A stretch of DNA of 64,000 nucleotides. Origin: Ulota crispa. Taxonomy: Eukaryota > Streptophyta > Bryopsida > Orthotrichales > Orthotrichaceae. The DNA lies in the NCBI GenBank assembly GCA_963920765.1, contig OY987247.1, forward strand, positions 9,458,471-9,522,470, in the 5' to 3' direction. This document shows positions 1 through 8,987 of this stretch, piece after piece. Made by a program: the position numbers and the translations under genes. The notes under the pieces are model-generated. The model worked only from the letters and a program-made list of their open reading frames with translations, searched no databases and was not told the origin of the DNA. The first letter of the stretch is position 1, and each line of letters starts with the position of its first letter.

Positions 1-1
1 G

Positions 2-274
2 ACGGAGGAGGACGACGGAGCTTCTTCTTCTTCTTCTGCTTCTGGAGTTGAGAACGAAGGAAGCGTCGACGACGATAAAGCATGCTTGACCCCCTGGCAC
101 CCCACTCACAGTCCTCCCACGTCCCAAGTCCCAAGTCCCACGTCCCACGTCCCACGTCCCACGTCCCACGTCCCACGTCCCACGTCCCACGTCCCACGTC
201 CCACGTCCCAAGTCCTACGTCCCACGTCCCACGTTCTAAGCCCCGAGTCCCAAGCCGCAAATTTCAAGCCCTAA
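2..274 (+). CDS. Possible 3' end of an upstream gene running into a heptamer repeat
   Basis: One frame is open from the window edge to a stop at 272-274. The first ~28 codons look like a low-complexity acidic, serine-rich protein segment (Glu/Asp runs, six consecutive Ser codons). The rest is a heptapeptide repeat made by the CCCACGT array. No domain is recognisable and the start lies outside the window. The acidic/Ser part has the composition of a real disordered protein tail. The repeat part is open in more than one frame simply because of its unit length, so openness there proves nothing. It could equally be a chance open frame or an unspliced exon end. Confidence is low. Confidence 0.25.
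   Translation, partial: TEEDDGASSSSSASGVENEGSVDDDKACLTPWHPTHSPPTSQVPSPTSHVPRPTSHVPRPTSHVPRPTSQVLRPTSHVLSPESQAANFKP
114..258. repeat. CCCACGT heptamer minisatellite
   Basis: About 19-20 tandem copies of a 7-bp unit, mostly CCCACGT with CCCAAGT and a few degenerate variants. The centre is nearly perfect and both edges decay. Every full unit carries the ACGT core within CACGTC, the kind of core bound by plant bZIP factors. Whether that matters here is unknown. Confidence 0.9.
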
Positions 275-830
275 TTTTCAAGTTTTGAGCTCCAAGGACA
301 ATAGGGATATCTAATTTACAAAGTTTGGTCATGCCATATCTTGTGCATTGAATTTTTTATATATCTTATTTTTGTTACATAAATGAATTTGTTCTAGCTA
401 GGAAGATGTGCATATGAATGTTTCCTACAAATTTGTGCATTCAAATCTCAAAATTCATCACCAATGTTTTTCAATAATTGTCATGTAAAACTGTGAATTT
501 CATACAAAATAATTTTCCAAAAATGGAATGTTGATTTGAGGGAGTGAAATTTGGTTTGCTTGAGTGGGATTGCATAAGAATCCAATATGAGTGATGCTAA
601 GATAACAAAATGCCAATTATACCTTTGTATAATGTAAAATTTATTGAATGGCATAATAAGGTGTTGTGTTTTTGTTGAAGGGTATTGTAGTCATTTTTTA
701 TTTAGTCTGTGAAGACTTGAAAGACGATTCCACCTATTTGAATTAGACAAAAAAAAAAGAAAAAGAAGTTATGTATAGCAAACGCTCCATTTGCAAAATA
801 CTCCGTCCAAACCAAAGAGCAATAAAAAAA
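275..830. other. AT-rich stretch, no gene seen
   Basis: Short AT-rich sequence with frequent stops in all frames. No domain-like peptide, RNA gene or clear repeat was recognised. Confidence 0.6.
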
Positions 831-1170
831 TGGGAAATTTCGTGGATATGAGTGAAATTTGCAATATTTGTACAGATGTCCTTGGGTTTTCAGAAATTGC
901 ACAAATATTTTTGACATACTTTCATAACTACAAAAACATCCTTCTCCACAAATACCAAAGGTGGACAATTCCACGTCCTTTACTTTTGGGCAGGACTTGT
1001 GCTATGATCAACTTTTTAGTTTCTTGGTATTAGATATGCACCTCTGATAATTGTGGAGAAGGATATTTTTCAATTATGCAAATATGTCAAAGGTGTTTGT
1101 GCAAGTTTTGAAAAACCACAGACATCTATACAAATGTTACAAATTTCATGGATATCCATCAAACTTCCCC
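831..1170. mobile_element. Decayed Mutator-type foldback MITE
   Basis: Two arms of roughly 120 bp (about 832-955 and 1047-1169) are inverted copies of each other with many mismatches. The outer ends read GGGAAATTTCGTGGATAT on the left and a related inverted form on the right. The arms clearly match those of the fresher element at 2858-3167: same GGGAAATTTC start and the same order of internal words such as TTTTCAGAAATT. Flanks ATAAAAAAA and ATAAAAAAG could be a 9-bp target duplication with one mismatch. The family call rests on that shared structure and the 9-bp duplication of the better copy. Confidence 0.6.
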
Positions 1171-2294
1171 ATAAAAAAGAAATTCAACGTTTCACAAGAA
1201 GGTTGAACCCACCCTTCACAACCCTGCAGTGGCTGCTTTTACACCTCTATTTATGTTTGATGGTTTGGGTTAATTCCGTGTGAAGAGAAAAAGGAACATA
1301 TTTGTATAAGTGTTTAACTTGTATACTAGCAGAGAGACTATTTTGTGATTTTCTAGGAATGTGATTGAGGTTTTTTAGCACACTAAAAATAAATTCTTAC
1401 AAAGTTTATTTGGAATGAGAATAATGAGGACACCGCAAGTATTAGGCAAGTAGCATTTTCAACACCTCAAGAACAATTTTTTTAGAATGGGGAGGTTTGA
1501 CACCCATATTTTAGAGGAGAGTGGCCACCAATATGCTTAGAAAAAGTGAAAAGTGTTGCGTAGTGCGTACATGTTCGCGCACAAGCGCACAGGTTCGCCC
1601 CACGGGATGTCCAACGCAGCGCCAACGCAGATTCTGTACCCGAGCTCGTCAGCCAGCAAATCCGGACACCTGTGGCGAAGACGACGACGATGGCAGCGCT
1701 GCTTGGCATCATTCCAAGCTCACAGTTTCACACGCCAATCCCATGCCCAGCGCACTTGTCGTCAGCTCAACCAGGCCTCTTTCACGTTCTTCGCAGCAGC
1801 AGCTCCATCGTCGCCTAACTTGCTTCATTCCTTTCCAAGATCATCCTCAGATCACAGTCATACAACAGTACTCTTCACTTTCACAGGGCCCAGTGGAGTC
1901 TCCTGCTGTAAGCTTACTTCGTATAAACTGCAGTGCTTTAATTCCATGTACATCCCCCCTGTTCTCAATTCTCGTGTTAGTCTTGGACTCTCCGCCTTCT
2001 AAGTTACTCCTTGTCTTTCTTCTTTCTTTCCTTCTTTCTTGCCTTTCCTCAAGCTCGCACTTCCTCTTGGAGACTCCGCCGTTGGTCGCGTCCTTTTGGT
2101 GATTAATCAAGGAAGAGGAGCAACGAACGCGGGAGTGGATGGTTGTGGAGTTGGAAGGGATGCAGCAGCCGCGGAAGATTTGAACTCTATTGTAAGGAGG
2201 TGGACGGTTCCGAAGGGAGGTGGTAGAGCTGAGGCCGGCCTTTGGATTGGGGTTTCTGTTATTATATGGAAACCCTGGTGTCACACGGAGACGA
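1171..2294 (+). promoter_or_regulatory. Upstream region of the carbonic anhydrase gene
   Basis: No conserved protein is seen here despite two overlapping open frames around 1521-2102. Base composition shifts from AT-rich to mixed near 1550. A pyrimidine-rich tract at about 2008-2050 (TTTCTTCTTTCTTTCC-like) lies 250-290 bp before the ATG, as is common in plant 5' leaders. The reading frame of exon 1 has an in-frame stop at 2193-2195, so the coding start lies downstream unless another exon exists. Promoter assignment is inference from position. Confidence 0.4.
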
Positions 2295-5058
2295 ATGGAG
2301 TGTTCTATAGACGTATTGCAACGCGCAGGGCGGGTGCTGGGTAAGAACGGTTTCCCATCCGGCGGGATTGATGGCCCAACGCCGCCGTCGTACCCCCCGT
2401 GGAGATCATTGCGGATGCCAAACGAGTCACGGGGGTTGACATGGCGGCAGCTTGCTGAAAGTCCGAGAGGGCGAGACCCCGCTTCTCGATCTGTGACCAC
2501 CCGAGCGTCGCTGCTGCGCGGCCTCGGAGGTTTGCTCAAGGACGGCTATGTGCTGCGCAACCACCGAATCGTCGACGAGGATTCGCCCGTGGAAAGCACA
2601 GGCGATGTCATCGAGAAGCTCAAGAATGGCTTCAAGAACTTCAAGAAAACGGAATACAAGTGCGCCCCTTCACTCTCTCTCTCTCTTTTCCTATTCCATT
2701 GTGTCAATTAGTGCTTGTGGCCGGCCTTACCACGATTAGAGGGTTATGGCGTAGTACTAATCTAGAGCTTTCTCTGCGCAGCCAAAAGCCAGATCTTTAC
2801 GCCAAGCTTGCGGAAGGACAAGAGCCCAAGGTACGTTCAACCGCACATATCTTTTTAGGGAAAATTTCATGGATACCCCTGAAGTTTGCCATATTTTCAT
2901 AGATACCCCTGCTTTTTCAGAAATTTCACAAATACCCTTGGACCAAAATTTTCAGGTGTTTATTTTGTTGTGCATGCCAGTTCCCTTCTTCCTTCGTGTG
3001 TACACATATCAAGAAGAAGTAGTGTACGCACAAAGGAGTAGGAAGTGATATGCACAACAAAAAAAACGCCTGAAAATTTTGGTTCAAGGGTATTTGTGAA
3101 ATTTCTGAAAAAGCAGGGGTATCTATTAAAATATGGCAAACTTCAGGGGTATCCATGAAATTTTCCCATCTTTTTATCATTGAACGTTTTCACATATTTG
3201 ACAAAGAACTACTCCCTCTGTCCCTCTAAAAACATCCAAAAAGCTTTCTGGCAAAGGATTAACTGTGTTTTTAGTCTTTGTGCTAGTGACACATGCATTC
3301 CAGAATCAATATACCATCTACCAAATGTGTGCAAAATCTCCAGCTTTGCCGTTTGGGCACCCAATTTCCATGCAAAAAGTACCGTATTTGTGCATGCTGC
3401 CAGCTCTTCATTATTGATGATTTAAATATTAGTAGCAACAATTGTACCTCATATGGGCAAGGCCAAGGTTGCTAGGAGATGAATGCTATCTAATTGCTTA
3501 ACCTGCCCCCATTAGATCATTGAACATGGCAAACGCTTTCTTAGTATTTGAAATTAGCAAAAGGGAGCTTTTTAGTGGTACAAGAAATGTGTCTAATTTG
3601 GAGCTTTTTAGAGGGACGGAGGGAGCACCTGACAAGTAAGTAAAGCCATTAACACTTACCAGAAGCTGGTAAAGTATGAATTCTCAGAACCTGATATGTA
3701 CCAAGTGCATGGATTTGGTACGTAGGTGATGATGATCACATGCGCAGACTCTCGGGTATGTCCTACAATGCTCCATGGTCTGGAAGCTGGCGAGGCATTT
3801 ATAGTTCGAAACGTTGCGAATTTGGTCCCCCCTTGCGAAGGATCGGTATGTGATGCTCCAACGTGCATATTTGTTTCAATACAAGCTTACTTTTTTTTCT
3901 TTTTCTTTCTTTTTGGTTTCTTTGCTTGGGTTATTATCTGATGACGTGTCTTAAATCCACTTTTGTGCAGGGTGAGCATCATGGTACAAGCGCGGCTATA
4001 GAGTTTGCTGTAACTGTTCTTCAGGTATGTCGAAAGGAGAGTGTGGGGTATTAAATTTATGTCCTCTTTGTATTGTTCAAGGTCGACGCTCTAGAGCACG
4101 TCATGCCAGGAAAATCTCGTAAATTTTGGACATCTAGTGTTTTTTTGTTTGCTACTTCGACGTGTCTGTGTAATGGAAGAGTTTCAGATTCGAACTCTTG
4201 CCTTCCTGTGCAGGTGGATCATATTGTAGTCATGGGACACAGCAGCTGTGGAGGTATAAGGGCGCTAATGACACGAGATGTCTACTCAGGGTAAGAATCC
4301 CACTACTCTGATCCCCAAACCTGGATATGACATTTCTGGACATGATTTTTCTTGAAAGCATGATGGTGAAGGTCCATAAAACTTTTGAGGAAAGTCAAAA
4401 TTGATTAAAAAGAAAACCTTGGTTACACAAGCTTAACCCTCACTAGCTGAGCAAATAGTGACTTTCAAAGTTTGTAACCATTTTTTGGTCACTACAGTTT
4501 GCTTTTCTGGTTTCTGCTCTCAGAATTTGTGTTCTTTTGCAGTGACTTCGTAGGAAGCTGGGTTAGGATCGGGCTTCCTGCCAAGAAGAAGGCTTTAGCA
4601 GTGATGGCAGGGAAGCCATTTGATGAACAATGCAAATTTTGTGAGCAGGTACACTTCTTTCCTCTTCGTTTAGTCACATTACTCATCATATAATGCTGCA
4701 CTAATGCCTAGAATATGGAAAAAAAATGTTCGAAACGAGTGCAAGATCAACTTTAAGACATATTCTACACTGATGAACAGTAAACCGTGTAAGATATCAT
4801 TCTTGTACTGGTCCCTTTGTGCAAACGTTGTGGGCGAACCTTTTGCAATGAATTCACGAGCGTACTATTAACATTGTTTTATAATGTGAAATGCAGGAAG
4901 CGGTGAACGTGTCTCTAGCTAATTTGTTGACCTTCCCTTTCATTGAAGAGCGACTCAAGGCAGGGAAATTGCATATTCATGGTATGCATTATGATTTTAT
5001 ACAAGGGGAGTTGACGAGCTGGGAAATTGAGCATGAAGAGGTTCCTGTGCATGTCTAG
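2295..5058 (+). CDS. Beta-carbonic anhydrase (7 exons, 310 aa)
   Basis: Zinc enzyme interconverting CO2 and bicarbonate. Exons by GT-AG rule and frame: 2295-2659, 2782-2830, 3726-3845, 3971-4024, 4214-4290, 4543-4648, 4897-5058. They join in one frame of 311 codons including TAG. Family signatures: CADSRV with zinc ligand Cys144 and the Asp146/Arg148 dyad, [15 protein letters not shown], then GHSSCGG with ligands His205 and Cys208, and the C-terminal [11 protein letters not shown] block. ATG 2295 is the first ATG after an in-frame stop at 2193. Residues 1 to about 90 are Arg/Ser-rich with no domain and could be an organellar transit peptide, but acidic residues near the start make this unsure; an extra upstream exon is possible. 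Intron 2 (895 bp) carries two MITEs. The core enzyme assignment is firm; the subcellular site and the exact isoform are not. Confidence 0.92.
2858..3167. mobile_element. Mutator-like foldback MITE in carbonic anhydrase intron 2
   Basis: 310-bp element whose ~105-bp arms (2858-2962 and 3063-3167) are near-perfect inverted copies. Termini are GGGAAAATTTCATGGATACC and its complement. It is flanked by a perfect 9-bp direct repeat ATCTTTTTA (2849-2857 and 3168-3176), the duplication size typical of Mutator-like elements. There is no coding capacity. It lies wholly inside intron 2, about 20 bp after the donor site. Confidence 0.88.
3212..3625. mobile_element. Stowaway-like (Tc1/mariner) MITE in carbonic anhydrase intron 2
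   Basis: Left end CTCCCTCTGTCCCTCTAAAA and right end (inverted) CTCCCTCCGTCCCTCTAAAA form ~21-bp terminal inverted repeats. This is the classic Stowaway terminus CTCCCTCCGT. It is preceded by TA and followed by CA, so the expected TA duplication is degraded on one side. Length is about 414 bp with no coding capacity. It ends roughly 100 bp before exon 3. Confidence 0.8.
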
Positions 5059-5278
5059 GAGTATTGTGCAAGAAGGTGATACCTCTCCTTATCTCCATTA
5101 TCTGAATAGGATCAAATGTTACACCAAGTACAAACATATGCTTGTAATATTACGTATAATGGCGTTTATTTCTATACCGTTTCAGGCTTTATGAGCTATA
5201 TGAACATGATTATCGCAAAACATACCAATCTAAACAATGAAACCATCTTGTGGGTTTGATGCATTTTTGCATGATGCA

Positions 5279-5284
5279 AATAAA
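5279..5284 (+). terminator. Candidate polyadenylation signal of the carbonic anhydrase gene
   Basis: AATAAA about 220 bp after the stop codon at 5056-5058, in AT-rich DNA. This is the only canonical hexamer noticed in the near 3' flank. Plant signals are loose, so other sites are possible. Confidence 0.35.
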
Positions 5285-5541
5285 ACTTAATGTGCTTGTC
5301 GTCATATATGTATATAATATTCCCCGTTTTGTCTTTGAGGAGATTGACAATAATTTATGAACCTTCAGTTGCATGAAAATGATTTATTGGATATACATGA
5401 GATACGCAGGAAAATAATTGAGTTGCTAACAAAAACAATACAAGCAATGTATCATGTGTGATTAATGTAGAATGCTCAAATTGCGACCCTCTCACCTAAA
5501 GCTTCCCTATAATTAGCTCACGAATGGATGTGCAGTGGTCC

Positions 5542-6926
5542 TTAACCCCTCAAGGCCTAGGCAGAGTTTTTTGAGCTGTGTAGTGACTTTGGGCAGGTCA
5601 CTACAAATGAATGTTGCATTATTTTTTATTTTATTTTCACACATGAAGTATCCAAGGAGTAGCTTTAAGGCCCAACAATTTTCATAACTTTGGACTACAT
5701 GGTTCAAAAGTTATTGCATGAATTGTTGTTTTTTTTGCTTATTAGGGCAGCCTGGGCAGCTCAAAAACTTCTTTAAAAATTACATTTCAAATTTAGTTTT
5801 TTAAAAATTGGTTCTTTAGATCTATATATAGGTGGGAAGCTTTGAATCATTCAATTTCCATTAATGAGATGAAAGTTATGAGAAGTTTTAGTTTGCGGGT
5901 AGGTAGACTCCATACCTACCCACAAACTAAAACTTCTCATAACTTTCATCTCATTAATGGAAATTGAATGATTCAAAGCTTCCCACCTATATATAGATCT
6001 AAAGAACCAATTTTTAAAAAACTAAATTTGAAATGTAATTTTTAAAGAAATTTTTGAGCTGCCCGGGCTGCCTTGACAAGCAAAAAAAACAACAATTCAT
6101 GCAATAACTTTTGAACCATGTAGTCCAAAGTTATGAAAATTGTTGGGCCTTAAAGCTACTCCTTGGATACTTCATGTGTGAAAATAAAATAAAAAATAAA
6201 TGCAAAATTCATTTGTAGTGACTTGCCCAAAGTCACTACATAGCTCAAAAAACTCTGCCTAGGCCTTGAGGGGTCAACCTCTAAATGCCCAAGGCCTTTT
6301 TGAACTTCTCGGCATTTTTAGGAAAGTGAACAATCAACCAACCTTTTCATAAATCTCATCAAGTTTCTTTAAATTGTAACCGTACAAATTTAAACTTGAC
6401 ATGTTAGAGATTACATGGAAAAAGAAAACACAACAATATCACTTATACTTTGAAAGATGATAACGTTTAAACATGAGGGTGTTAAAACTGCAAAAGTGAC
6501 TTGAAGTTTTCTAATCCTCATTTCACATATCAAATCTAAAAAGTTGGTCATCAAAAAAATACAAGGTTTAAGGTCATTACATGTTTAACCTCAACCAATT
6601 TACGACTTTCAAAATATACTCTTGTATTTTTTTTAAATAGATTTCTAATGCGGATTTTTCTCCAAGCTCTAGTGTATTTGAGGCTCATTTTCAAGATCTT
6701 TCAACACTAGAAAACTCAAGATGGCAGTGGACACCCTTGTACAAAATCTTGAATAGAAAAATCATGAACATTCATTTTCAAAATTAGATTTTTGATGTTG
6801 AAAATAGACTTCAAAGCAAACTTGTGTTCAAAAGAAAATACTAAAAATAGTGATCTAATAAAATTTTATTTGTTTTCAAAGTTTTGCAAACACCCAAATT
6901 GGGTGCCTTCGGCATTTAGGGGTTAA
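5542..6926. mobile_element. TTAA-flanked inverted-repeat element split by a palindrome
   Basis: The left end reads TTAACCCCT at 5542-5550 and resumes as CTAAATGCCCAAGGC after the palindrome. The right end (6902-6926, inverted) reads TTAACCCCTAAATGCC followed by GAAGGC. Removing the palindrome leaves an element of about 650 bp with ~20-bp inverted ends starting CCCCTAAATGCC and TTAA at both borders. TTAA duplication and CCC-starting ends are piggyBac hallmarks. A third terminus with the same word lies near 41900-41917. There is no coding capacity. The family is inferred from ends only. Confidence 0.45.
5545..6274. repeat. 730-bp near-perfect palindrome (foldback)
   Basis: Two arms of about 361 bp are inverted copies with only a few mismatches, around a 7-bp spacer at 5906-5912 (centre ~5909). 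The arms end in ACCCCTCAAGGCCTAGGCAG and its complement. There is no open frame of note. It is probably a foldback transposon; 7 of 9 bp flanking each side agree (TTAACCCCT/TCAACCTCT), weak support for a 9-bp target duplication. Confidence 0.9.
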
Positions 6927-7619
6927 ATGGACCCTCTTTAGCCATTGAGTGACACAAAAAAAGGCAAATTCTTTTACAAGAGTCAATTAGTCTCCTTGAT
7001 TACACATATCTCTTTTCAAGTTGCAAGGGATCAAACAAGTTGCAAATAGGTGTCTACTATAGAAAACTTTGAAAATTCATCAACAACGTAGTAATGCTTT
7101 AAAAAATATGAATTCTTTTGTGTTGCATTTAACATCTATTTTTGTTTGTCTAAAGACTCGACAAAAAATCTTTGTGTCTCGAGAAGACCATGAAAAATCC
7201 AACCAAGCCTTATAGTGACTATTTTTGATCATACCACCTTAGTATATATTTTTGTAGATCATAAAGGATGATGCAGAAGGCTACCACTTTGCATGTCACT
7301 ATGGTGAAAGAACCATTTATCAAATACATGGAAAGCAAATTTGAAATAATTTTTTTTTGTTGGTGAATTTCTAGCTAGTAATCCATGTCCTATGACAAGA
7401 AACTCCATGTCCTATCAGTTACATACGCGAGCAATGTCCGTTATTACCAAAACTCATTCCAAGCACCACCTATTCACTAAATTTTCAAATTTTATAGGGA
7501 ATTGATATGTACACACCGAGGGGTTGATATTTGCACATCGGGGGCCCAGTAACCAGCTAATGAGCGGGTTTATTTCCTCCTTTCTTTCTGGATTTTCTTT
7601 ACTGGCTCTGTTTTGATCC
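6927..7619. other. AT-rich stretch, no gene seen
   Basis: No domain-like reading frame, RNA gene or strong repeat recognised. The sequence becomes C-rich toward 7600. Confidence 0.55.
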
Positions 7620-8075
7620 AACCCACCTTCCCCTCATGTCTCGACCCTCCCTCCATGTCTTGACCCTCACCCCACATCCCGACCTTCCCCCCCACATCTT
7701 GCCCCTACCTCCATATCCCACCCCTCCTCCCACATTCTGCCCCTCCTCCCACATCCTGCCCCTCTCTCCACATCCCGCCCCTCCCTCCACATCTCGCCCC
7801 TCCCCCCATATTCCAACCCTCCCCCCATATTCCAACCCTCCCCCCATATTCCAACCCTCCCCTACATCCCGACCCTCCTTGACCCTCCCCTCCCCCCACA
7901 TTTCAACCCTCCCCTCCCCCCACATTTCAACCCTCCCCTCCCCCCACATTTCAACCCTCCCCTCCCCCCACATTTCAACCCTCCCCTCTCCCCACATTTC
8001 AACCCTCCCCCACATCCCGACCCTCCCTAATCCTCCCCTCCCCGACTCTTCCCTCCTCACATTGACACTCCCCAC
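7620..8075. repeat. C-rich polypyrimidine minisatellite
   Basis: Nearly strand-pure C/T-rich sequence with interspersed CACAT or ATATT words. The best-preserved part (about 7885-8010) has a ~24-bp unit, CTCCCCTCCCCCCACATTTC plus AACC, repeated about five times. At 7805-7860 a shorter ~19-bp variant with CCATATTCCAACCCTCC repeats. The minus strand is G-run rich. Open frames on both strands merely reflect the repeat (8 codons per 24 bp). Confidence 0.88.
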
Positions 8076-8787
8076 CACCAATTTTAAATATGAATTTTAC
8101 TTTTAGTTAAAATGGCTAAAAATATTGCGAAAAAGCTAAAATTTTCAAATTTAACACTACAAAGTTCAAAAGTTTTTAGACTCACAAATTTCTTGATAGC
8201 AATCCTACAAAATTTAGCCAATTTAATGGTTGCTGCCCCCCACTCCAACTCTCCCATGCCTCTCCTTTGTCTCTCTCGCCTGCTCTCTCTTCTTGGTTGG
8301 ATTTTTTTGTTTATTTATGAGCTAGACACATATCCAAAGTCAATATAAGAACTCTCATGTCCAACAAGCATTTTGCATGCATGTTGCTGGAATAAACAAA
8401 TAGTAAGAGTTACTAAAAATGCAAGGGACTTGCAAATAGAATCAACATCTACCTTCTTGAAAAATAAATTGTAAACATTAGAGATTGCATAGGAAAAGCG
8501 CACTAGTCACCATATACAAACAAGAAATTAACTCCTAAAGGACCCTTGTCCCCTCGTAGGGCAAATGGATTTTGGGCATGTACTCATAGCTAAACTAGTT
8601 TGTGTGATTTTCTAAGGTTGTTATGGAAGATGGGGAATTCAAAGATGTGCATGGGCATCTAATTTTTCTTCATTCTGACATTCATTGAAGAAGTTATGAA
8701 TGAATTTTTGAAAAACATGAGAGGGCGGGCAACCCACTAACTTCTTTAAAAAATGCACTCTTTTAATATAAAAATTTGAAACCAGTT
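8076..8787. other. AT-rich stretch up to the gap, no gene seen
   Basis: No protein, RNA gene or repeat recognised. It ends abruptly at the run of N. Confidence 0.5.
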
Positions 8788-8987
8788 NNNNNNNNNNNNN
8801 NNNNNNNNNNNNNNNNNNNNNNNNNNNNNNNNNNNNNNNNNNNNNNNNNNNNNNNNNNNNNNNNNNNNNNNNNNNNNNNNNNNNNNNNNNNNNNNNNNNN
8901 NNNNNNNNNNNNNNNNNNNNNNNNNNNNNNNNNNNNNNNNNNNNNNNNNNNNNNNNNNNNNNNNNNNNNNNNNNNNNNNNNNNNNNN
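8788..8987. other. Assembly gap (200 N)
   Basis: Exactly 200 N, a conventional placeholder length, so the true missing length is unknown. It hides the junction between single-copy-looking DNA on the left and a Copia fragment on the right. Confidence 0.99.

Noticed and set aside
1521-2539. Overlapping open frames in the carbonic anhydrase upstream region
   Set aside because: No family signature, both strands open in the same stretch, and the true coding exon lies in another frame.
5513-5707. 64-codon minus-strand frame
   Set aside because: Lies mostly in the palindrome arm, has no domain and no partner exons.
7885-8010. Regular repeats considered as a CRISPR array
   Set aside because: Units are contiguous with no unique spacers, and the context is eukaryotic.
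7599-8106. Long Gly/Trp/Glu-rich and Pro/His-rich frames
   Set aside because: They are translations of the C-rich minisatellite on either strand.
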